A stretch of 64,000 nucleotides of DNA, taken from Cyclospora cayetanensis (lineage: Eukaryota; Apicomplexa; Conoidasida; Eucoccidiorida; Eimeriidae). The translations under genes were made by a program, and so were the position numbers. The stretch is from contig NW_020312635.1 in NCBI RefSeq assembly GCF_002999335.1, forward strand, positions 151,154-215,153, given 5' to 3'. Positions 35,301 to 46,090 of this stretch are shown here, one piece after another (positions within the stretch are counted from its first letter, which is position 1; each line of letters begins with the position of its first letter). The notes beneath the pieces are model-generated. The model saw only the letters and a list, made by a program, of their open reading frames with translations, did no database searches and was not told the DNA's origin.

Positions 35301-36134
35301 TGGCAGAAGCGAATCTACCTCCCATTCATTCTGAGCCTTAAGCTGCGAATGCTGTTCGTATTTTTGCAATGAAAGCTGCCTAGACTGCTGCTGGCGCTGC
35401 TCGTGCTGCTGGGGAGGTGGCCGCAGCAACGTGGCTGACATGGAAGATGGCTCCAAAAGCTCTTGCTGCTTTGCATCCTCATACACAGAAGCACATGGGG
35501 TTTGCAGCTGGTTAGGCACTGTCGAGACATTGCATGTGTCCGCTGCGGCTACTTTCGTCACTGCAGCAGTCCCTATTGGTTCCACTGTGCTTTGTTGGCG
35601 CTGAAGAGGTAGGAAGTGGGATGCCTCAGACTGTCGGGGAATCATAAGGGGTTTCCTGTGGGACGATCCTGTTGGAATGGAGGCTTCCCCAATGTATGAA
35701 GGGGGGAGACGATAAATTCTCGTGCAGCTGCCCTTGAGGACTGCAGCTTCTCCTGTGCTACAAGGAGATATGTTTTTAAACTGGGAGAGCATGCGTGAAA
35801 CGTTGAGGGGCCTTCCCTCCCGAAGAGAGCCGTGCTGCGACTGCAGCTGTTGATGCTGTTGCTGCGATCGAGTCAGGTGCTGCTGGGGCAGTCTCACAGG
35901 AGATCCCTGATTTTCCGCATCCAATCGCTGAGGCGGCTGGAAGCAGCCATCATGCGCTCCAGAAGGCAAGGGTAGCTGCAAGGAAGGCGCATTTGCTTGG
36001 GGGGGATGGTTACGCAGTAGCCTTACCACAGGGGCACCTGGCCTCATCGTTCTCAGCAGGCATGGCCGATGCCCTGTGTACGCCCCTCTGTCATTCCGCA
36101 AAAGTGCGGAAAGTTGAAGGCTAGCAGGAGTCAT
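32326..36134 (-). CDS. Gln-rich coiled-coil protein with compact C-terminal domain
   Basis: Three exons: 36134-33227, 32966-32815 and 32469-32326, with strong donors GCTG|GTAAGC and CAA|GTAAGT and phases 1 and 0, about 1067 aa. The frame is open upstream of 36134 without an ATG. Residues about 100-330 are disordered and Gln/Pro/Ser-rich. About 330-640 is a long Q/E/L/K coiled coil (LAAELLAVEEQLAEKEALLA and many QQEQ heptads, 35.2-34.4 kb). A Ser/Arg-rich linker follows. The last two exons encode about 95 residues of ordinary composition: CGGDHPRTAWGSLDDALAEV, then KVNEGVYFYGDTQVSL, then NGRLMAQTDAGPYIW and DILKFIKASDERR. That tail loosely resembles the GAR/GAS2 pattern (G.Y..Gd....l....mvr...G....), which binds microtubules. 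This is inference at low confidence. Structural coiled-coil and cytoskeletal roles are plausible but unproven. Confidence 0.75.
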
Positions 36135-36496
36135 CAAACGTTGTGCATACACTCGAAGTCGGGAAGAATTGTGGAGGAGCAGATGGCCCACTCTGTGCCG
36201 TCGGCTGCAGCTCAGCTGGAATTGGCGGATCCTTTTGCTGCAAATCAACTAGTTAAATGGAGCTAGTATTCTACGCGACTATTTATGCATAAATCTAAAG
36301 CTTAATGCTGGTGGTTTGGAGGCGGGGAATCGTACGTACAGCAGTACTTCTGGCACCGGGCAGGCCTTTCGCGCCGAGGCGCTGCATGGTCCGTTGTTCA
36401 AGTGTTTCGGGTAAATCGATCCTTCGTTTGTCTGTGGGCTGATTTTTTTAAAAAAAAGCCATTTAGATTCGCACGTAAAGCTACAATGTGCACTTG

Positions 36497-36784
36497 ATGC
36501 AATGGCTTTTTGCCGCTGTCTTCGCGCTACAGCTTCTACATTGTCAAACTTCGGCGAACACCAGCAGCCCCGAAAATTATTGCCCAGGGGCCCCTCGGAA
36601 AAACATGGGGGCCCAAGCTACTGATAAGGCCAGAGCAATGGAAAATTCCGACATCTTTATTCAGGCGCTTACGAAAAACCTACAGCTGACAAGTGGTCTG
36701 AAAGCTCAACAAAACAACACGAAACGCGCCACACTCAGATGCATCGCTGCATCTGAACAAATGCAGCCTCAAATTTCCCCGTGA
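36497..36784 (+). CDS. Small putative secreted protein
   Basis: 95 codons from ATG 36497 to TGA 36784. The first 20 residues (MQWLFAAVFALQLLHCQTSA) form a good signal peptide: a hydrophobic core and small residues at the likely cleavage site before NTSS. The mature part is hydrophilic, Asn/Gln/Ala-rich, with an N-glycosylation-like NTS and two cysteines. It begins about 360 bp beyond the start of the 32326-36134 gene, on the opposite strand, at the edge of the gene-poor block. It could be a stand-alone secreted protein or the first exon of a longer one; no splice partner was identified. A chance open frame is possible. Confidence 0.35.
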   Translation: MQWLFAAVFALQLLHCQTSANTSSPENYCPGAPRKNMGAQATDKARAMENSDIFIQALTKNLQLTSGLKAQQNNTKRATLRCIAASEQMQPQISP

Positions 36785-38895
36785 AGGCGGAGGGCTGTGG
36801 CACCTTACCTATCATCACATTCCTGCAAACTAGCTTAGAGGACCAGGAAAGTCGGCTAGGCATCTCTGCTTCTCATAATGACCAGAAGTTTGGACCTTGC
36901 GTTGAACCCCCAATTATCAAACCCAAATGAGACACTCGACGCGCCTGCACAATCAGGGCCTAATCGCAGAAAGCTGCCCACTGCCAGCGAACGAAAAGTA
37001 ATGTACCCCAAAGAAACTAGACTCCAACCAGCCTAACTGAGCAGTTCACGGTTCATTGCCATCCCCTATAGTGAATTCGATTTGGCTATGAATGGAAGGC
37101 GATGCTCCATTCATTGAGTTATAGCGCCTATAGCTTTGGCTGAATGCGTAGGGTTCGTTCTGGAAAGGTTTCACGGAGCAAAGAGGTAGCAAATGCGAGA
37201 ATTCAAAGGATTATGACGGTAGGTCCTGGGGAACTCGGGTAAGTATTGGGCTGCAGGGCTTCTAGATTCAGTACAGAGCAGCTATACTATATTTTGCCGT
37301 GCTACATTTGTTGGTAAGACGCTGCTTACCGGACAAAATTAAGTCCATAGGAGTGTTCCAAGGTTAACTTACGACAGCAGCTCCTAGCCCAACTTACCAA
37401 GCAATCCTGGCAAAGTGGATTCAGTCTTGAAGTGCAAGAGTTGCTGCTGCTCCTAGTAGCAGAAATTGTGATATATTTCATATGAGCATTAAAGTTTGAT
37501 GCGTGCTACACGACTCTTCCTATTGGTGTCCGCACACTTCAGGCAGTTTTGCCAGTATAGCAAGAAAACCTGCTGAGGTGAGACACAAGAGCTAGTTGCT
37601 TTGATTGCTTCAATAGCAGAGTGACGAAATTCTGTGCTTCAGCAGCAGGCCCTTTCAATGTTGCTTGTATGTACTCCAGTTTTCAGTTGAAGACCTTCTC
37701 GAGAATCTGTCGAAGGACAGCACTCCTCAACAGTAAAGGCACACATTTAATAGGACTTTAAGGCTCCTTTCACAAGATTTTCAAAATCTACATATGATGA
37801 CTGAATTGGGCTACTGAGAGCATTGCTAATTTAACATAACGAATGTATGCCAGTATTCAGTGGATGCATTCAGCGGAACGAACAAAGACGAAGAAAACCC
37901 CGTGGGGTGCACAAAAAAGTGCACCAACAGTTGTCCCCCAGGCACTGGTAGCAGCCTTCTAGCAAGCAGTAAGTGATTTCTTGTGGTATCACCTCGAGAC
38001 CATCGGCGGTTTGCTGGTGTGCTCGTCGCTCGGATTGTCAAGTAGCTTCTGCAAAGTACTTTTGGTAGTCACAAGCTCTGGCTGACCCCTATGGGATGAC
38101 AACCGAACAGGGCAGGTAACGATCAACCTACATGATCCATTGATTCACTGTCTCACAGGGAGTGAAACGGCTGAAAAACTACATGTCTCTGAGACGGTAA
38201 GGACAATGGAATGCTAAAAAAATCTGATGCTCCTCACTTCTGCACTGCATTGTGAATAGCTTTCTTATAAAGGCCTGAAATTCTGGTGTTCAAAGGCTTT
38301 AGCACTCTGTTGCCTCAGACAATCGAGGGACCGTGGGAGGTAGAAGGAGTTTTGGGCCTAAAAAGCGGTCCGGAGCATGTTGAACTCGAGAGTACTAGCC
38401 GAGCAATGGAAGGAAACATGAATAGTATTGGAGGGTCTTCAACGGCTGAAGTTAATAAAGCTGCTGTAGGATCCCACTTTAGCATAAAGCCGTCTTCTCC
38501 TGTCAAAAAAGTGCCGCATTTTGGCTGCTAAAGCTTTCGATCTGCATTTTCGGGGCGCTTGGGCGACTGGGGTCTCTTGAGAAAGTTCGTTTTGGTAACC
38601 TTGGTTCTAGTCACGGGCTAGAGCAATTACGAACTTGTGTGCAGAGCCTGGCAGAGGCGAGTCTTCGTAATGCTAGGCTTGAGTAAGACTGCATGATTCA
38701 AAGACTATTCTGACCTTCTAGTCCACAAAATCTGACGCAGCTCGCAACTGCAACCATTGCAGTGTCTCGTCTTCAGATTCAGTCTCACAACACCCCGTAC
38801 ATTTTCTAGGATTTTTACTCTTATTCATACGCATAGTCCTGTCAGTATTAATGTTCCCGACCTGACTGTTCAAGTATCTGTTAGTGTGGCATCAG
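36785..38895. other. Gene-poor region, possible 5' exons of the coiled-coil gene
   Basis: AT-richer DNA with no CAG arrays. A plus-strand open stretch at about 38323-38531, after a CCTCAG acceptor-like site, has ordinary composition (TIEGPWEVEGVLGLKSGPEH) and could be an upstream exon of the 38896-43296 gene, but no phase-compatible donor was found. A TTGATTGCTTCAAT match near 37610 recalls the retroelement family seen at 14.4 and 45.8 kb and may mark another remnant. Nothing else is supported. Confidence 0.4.
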
Positions 38896-41800
38896 GGCGG
38901 AAACTCAACAGCTGCGGCATGAATTAATCTTGCTAAAGCGGCGTATGCAGTGCGAATCAGTAGCCCTACAGGCGCAACACGACGCCAAAGCAGCCGAGGA
39001 GAGAGCAGCGTGGGAAAACGAAAAGCAAAAGCTCTTGTTTAAGAATCAAGCCCTTCAGACAACTGTGGACCAGTAAATCTTAGATGCTTAGCTTCCTGGA
39101 AAGGAATCTGATCAGCAACTAGGCAGCATATCGTACTCAGCAAATAATGTGTAGGATGGCGTTAAACTCGAAGAATTCTTGCTGTGAAAGTTGTGCATAA
39201 TGGTTTAAAACTGCTTTTATTCTTCAGAACCTTGGCACGATACGAAGAAGATGTGAAACTTTTGGGAAGAGCCAGGGGATCCGTGCTACAGCAACAGCAG
39301 GTTGAACAACAGCAGCAACAACAACAGCTTCAACTACAGATGCAGCAGGCGCTCCACTTCGAAAGAGAGCATTGGTCTGCAAGGCTTCGAGCAGCAAATG
39401 ATGAATGGCGAAAAAAATTGGAAGATGAAAGAAGGGAGGCAGAGGCAAAACTTCTTCAGGCCCAACAGCTGAAAGTATGTGTCATCCTTCGTCCCTGGGG
39501 CCTAGCGTTACCCCTTGCAGCCTCACTACATCGACATCCAGGTAGTCATCCGCTTCTTGGCTTTCTGCAGAGCACTTCCATGAACCCAAAACTGAGCCCA
39601 GTATACTTTAAAAACAGCCTAAGACATCACGCGCTGTTCAGGTAATCCTCAGTTGGTGCGTCGCGTCAGGCAAGCACATACCGTGTCTTTATAGTGTTCT
39701 TGGGTATGGATTTCCCACTGAGTTGTTCCTTGCTCGTGCTTTCCGGTTTGTACAAGGGGCCTGCATTTCGCGAGCTACAGTCACTGATATTGGAATCAAG
39801 GCGGACTTCTGACGAGTTCAAACATTTGCTACTCTCTCTCCAGCAGCACCAGCGAGGAGATAGCAAACAGAGCGACGCTCAATGTAAAGTAGGGGACCTG
39901 GATGTCTCGGTGATCCTTAACTGCATTTCTCAAAAACAACCTATTGAGGTGCTTTGCCGTAGCGTGTGCTTTGCTGTTGATAAATGTGCTGCTTCTCTTG
40001 CGCTGATGCGTTCATCAGGCCCACGATGAACGGCTAGCAGCTATGGGAGATGCAGTAGCAGCGCTTCAGCAGCAGCAGCAAGCACTCCTACTAGTGGCGC
40101 AAGAAACAGCAGCGCTTCGTGAAGACACCGAGCAGCGTGCTCAGACCACTTCTACTAAGTGAGAGCAATGCCTTTCTGGCTGTGTACAGTCCACACGATT
40201 TTTGTTTCTAAAAATTCATTTCTCACAGGTAGTCCGGTAGCCATCTTTGGGCCTTGTTACCTGTTCGTATTTTACGAATATCAGGCATGGCTGACACTCT
40301 AAATATAGCCCATTTTTCGTGGCAGTGTCTCGCAAAACAACCTTTCAGCACAGCAAGTAGAAGTGCATGTATGAGGTATTTGCCTTTCAATGGTTAGGCT
40401 GGCCGAAGAATCGCTAAAGCTACAGGATCTCCATCAGTCGCTGCTCGAAAGCAGACAAAAGCAGCATCAGCTGGAGCAGCAGCAGCAAGAGCAGCTGCGG
40501 CAACAGCAACAGCTCCTTGAGGAGCAGCAGCAAGCATTTGTTCACAAACAGCTGCAAGCTGAAGCTGAGGCAGCGACACGGCAATTAGACCTCGAACAGG
40601 CAAAGTCAAACCCAGTCTCTAGTGACCTAACCCTGTTGCAAACCTTTAGTCATAGCCAACTTAGTTAATACAAGCCTCTGCTAATGAAGCAATCGGAAAA
40701 CCAGTGCGGATGATCCTTGTGAGCACATGCTAGATCATGGCTAACAACAGAACATGTAGAAAAGCGTTTACGCAACAGCGTGTTTACCAATTAAAATAAT
40801 AACTTATCAGCAAAGTGTAAGCCTGGCAACATGAGTACCGCCTTTTGAAACAGTCCTGCGTCACAATTGACCTGCAGAGAGAACGCGAAATAGAGAGAAG
40901 GGAAAATCGTCTAGCAGGTGCAGCGTCGTTCCAAGAAAAGCAAGACCAAGCTCGCCGCGAATATTGGCGAACCGCTGAATCTCATTTACTTAAGCTTCAA
41001 AACGAGCTGCAGAAGGAAAGGCAAGGATCATGAACACGAATGCAGCTTTCTGACCACTGCACTGCGTTACAAACACGCCTCCCCCTCTATTCTATTCGGC
41101 ACTCGCTACTGCTGCATAAGAACACCACATTCAGCTATATAGATGTATTTCTTTCGGCACGTGTGATTTATACCATGATTAGCTTTTTAGACAAACTGCT
41201 GCAGTGAGGGGGGATGGCCACTGCTATCTGGATGCTTGTCCCCGTCAGAACCCCTTTTTCTGGGCTTTTGCCGGAAAGACGTGGTCGTTGTAGCTCCATA
41301 GAGCACGTTAACCAGATCCGTGGCTGCCTTGTGTAAACAACTGCCGTGTAGCTGTGTAGTTGTGTGTTCAGGCAAGAATTGACAGAGACAGCACTTGCAC
41401 TGGACGAAAAGCGGCGTGCACTCCGATGGTGTTATGAAGAAATTGAAACACAACGATATGCCATAGAGAGCCGAGCAGCTGCTGCCGCAGCGGAAGCAGA
41501 GACGGCTGCTGAAGAAGCTCGCAATGCCAGGATGCTTCAACAACAAGGCCTGCAGGCAAAGGAAGCTCTTCAGCAACTTCACCGTAAAACAAAAGATGTG
41601 CATACCACGCGACACTAATTCATACTAACCCATGCTGGAGGAATACAGGATTTAGTCTAATAAGATGTTGGTTGTAAAAGGGTACCTAGAAAGGGTATAC
41701 ACATGCATGTCCATAGACTTTCGGAGACGTACTATTTAAGGGCTAGCGGGCACAGGGGAGACTTGAAGTCGGAACAGCGGAAGGAATGGTGTAGCTGGGA

Positions 41801-43296
41801 TTCAACCAGGACGAAAGACGGTGGAGCTGCTCATAAGGCTTACAACCAGAGGCTCAAAGTTGTCCATTGTATTGCTATTAGAATACACACCGCTATGCTA
41901 AACAGAATGGTGTGATGCATCGTTGAGAAAGGGGAATACGCATGTACACACGCTGGAGACCTTATCTACCACCAACTATTTTTCGCAATGCTGAGCACAC
42001 CACATGGAATAATCGTTCACAAAGAAAACTGCCAAACGCCTTTGGTGAACGCTTTTTTTGCAAAGCCTTTTATTTAGAGAGTCCCCCCCAAATTTATCTT
42101 CATCGTAAGTAGCTGTTAAGCGGCTATCTTAAATCGCTTAGTAGTTCAAAAGCCAACTTGCTTCCTTACAAGTTCGGATATGTGTTTTTTGAGAGCAGGC
42201 CGAGAAACGAGAGGCGGAGCAGCAGGAGATTATCAAGAGCCTTGTCAAAGAATTAGAGACCAGCAAACTGGAGTTGCTACGAATGCAGCAGCAGTCTGGT
42301 CAGCTGTATCTGTACCGCCGCAGAAAACCGCTTGGCCCATGCGGCAGTCGTGATTTCTCAGCAGGTACGTCCAGAGCTCAGCTTCCTTTTATTCCTCACC
42401 ATAGACCCCCCTTTTCCTGCAGAAACAACAAAGAGCTAATCTATATAAGCGTTGACAGGGGCGCCGCGCCTGCTGTAAGTAAGGAACTCGTTTTGCTGAA
42501 GGGCCACGCTCAGCCAACAAAGTGGCATTATAGGCTGTGTAATCCCTATGCTGAAGGTGTGGCGAATGAGAGCAGCCTGATAGTATAGAAGAGCTTCTAA
42601 TGTATATCCAAATGTGGAACAAATGCAGTACACCACCAGTAAGAAGTGTCTATCTCGCATCAGACCAGTGCGGCTAAAATATTCGCTTTGATACCAAAGT
42701 AAAACGGCTTTGTGCTCAGGAAGTTTTCAGAATGCAATGGAGTCACTTTCTAAGGCCAGTTCTCTGCTAGTTCAGAAACGAAGAGCAGCGCACGAGAGGC
42801 TTCTGGCGATTAAGGGATTCAGCACGAGGTAGCTGGGTATCAACTTGCTTTACCTGGCCACAAGCAAATTATCCCGCTGGAGCGGCATCCTAGTTTAGCT
42901 AGACCCTCTAGTCTGCCAAAGCTTTTATGTGTCTTAAGCACTGCGGCGTCGAGCTTGTTGCAGCTCGAAGGGTTTTCATCAGACGATAAACCCCAAGACT
43001 TCCCGCGCGGTGGTGCCAGCACCGCAAGGTGGTTTTCTGGACCAGCTGCCAGTAGTTGTTCCTTCGGCACTGCATACTAAGCAAAAGTGCATTGCTCCGT
43101 TGAATCAAAGTGGAGAAAAATCAGGTCAGCAGAGCCAGTTGGCCTGGCTTCGACCAAAATTTGTGTTTTTCTATGCACCATTGCGCTGGACTGCTAAAGA
43201 AAATTGATCAAATATTTCCTCAAACAATCTCATTAACTCATGTGCGTTTACTTTTCCTGGTGTCATTCAGATACTCAGATAGCCCACTCTACTTAG
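38896..43296 (+). CDS. Multi-exon coiled-coil protein (5' end unresolved)
   Basis: A chain of phase-consistent exons: 38896-39072, 39228-39474, about 39760-39888, 40019-40158, 40398-40614, 40854-41020, 41372-41597, 42199-42364, 42720-42828, 42964-43124 and 43271-43296, ending in TAG; about 590 aa are visible. Nearly all of it is charged heptad coiled coil, for example QQLRHELILLKRRMQ, RYEEDVKLLGRARG, EKRRALRWCYEEIETQRYAI and EIIKSLVKELETSKLELLR, with short Gln runs. The C-terminal segment (SKGFHQTINPKTSRAVV onward) is not coiled. The acceptor for exon 3, the donor of exon 5 (AACCCA|GTCTCT) and the start codon are the weakest points. An alternative last-exon frame runs to 43412. Introns are 120-600 bp and AT-rich. 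No family recognised; a cytoskeletal or centrosomal scaffold is a guess from composition only. Confidence 0.7.
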
Positions 43297-45099
43297 ACAG
43301 CACTTACTTAGACAGCACAGGGATATATCTGGCTTCTTTCACACCCCTAGATGTACGAAAAAAACTGTTTCATGATTGGGAAGCAAAGAAATTATGTCGT
43401 TCCCAAAGATGAAGCGTTGCGGTGCTTCAGGAACGATGGGATCAACATGCTCCTCGCTTGATAGTCTCGACGAGGCCGGTACTACGCCACAGGCAAAATA
43501 GTTGCTCTCCGCAAGTAACCAAGCGTGGATGCCAGGAAAGCCATTGCTGTTTAGCGGATTAGCTTTGGGGACACAGAACAATTGGATGCTCAGTGCCATA
43601 GCCTTTGGCCTAGTAGAATACTCTTGTTGTTAACACTATATTATGAAATCCCTACAACTATAAATTATTATGGAATGCCGAGCCGAGGACAATGGAACTG
43701 TGCAGTGGGTGCTCAGGCATGCAATATGGGTAGACATACGGCGACCTTGGTAGCGACCTAGATTACGTGGCTTCAAATTGAGTATTCATGTATCTTCATG
43801 CTTGCACATAAGGACGTCGGATGGTAGGATCCAATTTATGGTAATTAGCTGCAGGAATGTATGATCAACTAAGCACACATGCTGCAGTCAAAGCGGGTAC
43901 AAACCCATTGTTCGCGCATGTACAATAGTCTCGAATGCCCTTTGCGCAGTTGAGGGGCCAACCTGATTTTTTGAGAAGCTTGCAACTCTCATAGGAGCCA
44001 GTATTGCTGCTTCTATTCCTCCTTTAATTTGAAAAAAAAAAACCGATAAAACTATGGAAGTTCACTGTTTATAAGATAGCTCGCCCATGCAACCTGGCCA
44101 CAGACTGCTTCGTTGTGTTACCTTTTAGTCCACCTTGTAAGGCAAGCGGAATTGTCGAGACTAAGGGTCATTTTCACAATATCCACCCGATCGCCGCTTG
44201 TTATAAATCCATGCTTTTTCTTTATCACTGTGCACATATCCGCGTGCACTAGCCAGCAGCCCAATAAATCCCTCGACTAGTAGGGTAGCTGGTGACTGAC
44301 TGCGGGGCTATAGATATAGGCTTAATCCAGAAAGAGTGTCATTCGTTTAGACAGTCGATACGGCATTCAAATAGGAAGGCCAGTAAACTTCTGCGATATA
44401 AAACCACGCAGTAAGCGAAAGCAAAGCAAGCCAAGCAGTCGAATTTACGTAAGCATAGAGTAAAAAACCTGCAGAAAAGTGCATTTGAAGTATTCCGTTT
44501 GTTTGTCTTAGTCAGAGTGTTCCGAAGCAGTCATAATATGGTCAATATTCAAGAGGCTAATAAAGACACGCCACCTACGCGGTATGCCAGGAAGCACTAA
44601 CGATCCTGGGGCCGCTATCCGTAATCGTACTTTTGGGGTTAAGCGTGAAGCTTCAGATATGAGTTTTAAATAATTGAGAGGATTCTTGACTTGTACTAGG
44701 AAAGAGCTAAAGCACAGGAGGAAATGAGCACATGTGCAGAATGTGTTAACAACGCCGTAGATGCACTACTCTCCTCTGACACTGTCAGTTAAATAATGAA
44801 GTCCATGGCCTGATCAATACAAGCCTTTCTAGAATCGGAAAGCTTCCCTAAAGGCTGGCTCTTACAGAATTCCGGGACTGCAGCTGCTGACAATATGAGC
44901 ATCACGGTGCGTGCTCCTCTGCCACTGAATGCATCCCAGGCCATTAGAAGGACCCTTAAAACTTCTCAATTGTATTTTGGATTCCACCGTGGCCCCCAAA
45001 GCACAACCATGTGTTTCTCGCGAAATGACCCAGTGGATCGTTGTTGTGGGCTACGAACGACGGAGTCAGCGCGGTATTTTCAGCCACAGCACACTACCA
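43297..45099. other. Gene-poor spacer
   Basis: AT-rich, stop-dense in all frames, with no repeats longer than short homopolymers (for example the A-run at 44033-44042). It is downstream in minus orientation of the 46.1-45.1 kb retroelement relic, where integrase would be expected. No integrase motif could be read, so that part is absent or unrecognisable. Confidence 0.45.
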
Positions 45100-46090
45100 T
45101 CAAATCGGTAGTCCATCATCCATTACCACTCTGGGCAATGCTAGCTGATGTATGTGTGTCGGAAGCGCAAGGCTTAACCACTTTCGCCAGAAAACGAAAG
45201 ATACCCTGCTACACAATGGCGAATTCTGAAGAATCCGAGAGCACGTTAGTGGCCATAGTGTGATTCCCTTACTATCCGTTAATGTAGAGTCGTGCCGCCC
45301 GAGGCCCCCAAACCTACGACCAACTGTAGAGAAATGTAATTTTTTGTAGATTTCCATGAGGTGCATTAAAGGCTCATGATCGGTCTGGGAAGTAGCATGA
45401 CGCCCACATAAATAGTGCCACCTTCCACGCTCTAGCATTTGGCATAATTACTGCCTATAGGTAAATATCGCTGCTTGCCTTATGTAAATTAATGAGAATA
45501 GCAGGCAATGATTTGGTACTTTGAAAACTAGTAGCCTGTTCTAGGAGAATAGCACCGACCGGTATCTTTCTAGCATCGATAGTTCAGAAGGAATGGTGCT
45601 CACAGTCGGGAAACGCAAAGCAGGAGGAGGTGTAAGGCGGCCGCTAGGAGTCCTACGTGCTGCATCAGCTTCCAATTTCCAAGTAACAGACCGTGTATTC
45701 TTCAGTATCTCAGTCATGGGGCAACGATTTGAGAGAATGAATGAGGTACGTGCTGGTAAGTAGAATGCAGGCAAGTAGAGCTTCGAAACGTTCTTGCGGG
45801 TGCGAAAAGTAAATGCGACGCCTTGGTTGCTTCAATCTTTGCGGGTTTTGGCTCAATTATTGCAGCCAAAACACGGAGTCGTCGACGCGTAACCTTTATA
45901 GTAAAAATATAAAGTGGTGTTCCCTCACATACAACTGCTTGTCGTGCAGTAGCTGAAGCGCACGCCGCAGGTGCTGACAGTGCTTTGAAGGCATCAACTG
46001 AATAGCACGGCCTTATTAGGCCCACATAAGCCCCGAACACCTGACACTGTAATTTAGTTGGAGCGCTAAATATCTTAAATAGCATTCAAG
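45100..46090 (-). mobile_element. Degenerate Ty3/gypsy RT-RNase H copy
   Basis: The minus strand, with frameshifts, reads KPAKIEATKASHLLFAPART, then HSFSQIVAP and, one frame over, MTEILKNTRSVTWKLEADAA (the fs.I..PLtelLK....f.W....aA connection). FPDCEHHSF, a stop and TIDARKIPVGAILLEQA (tDAS..vGAvL.Q) follow. RWHYLCGRHATSQTDHEPLMHLMEI comes last (the hYL.g..f...TDH.pL RNase H block). The order and spacing match Ty3/gypsy pol. It is disabled by multiple frameshifts and stops. The DNA at about 45810-45850 matches the copy at 14.4 kb. Ty3/gypsy elements of chromovirus type have been reported from Eimeria genomes (established knowledge). Confidence 0.7.

Noticed and set aside
43110..43412. Alternative last exon of the coiled-coil gene (YSDSPLYLDSTYLDS...)
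   Set aside because: Not phase-compatible with donor 43124; the compatible frame stops at 43296. Kept only as an alternative.
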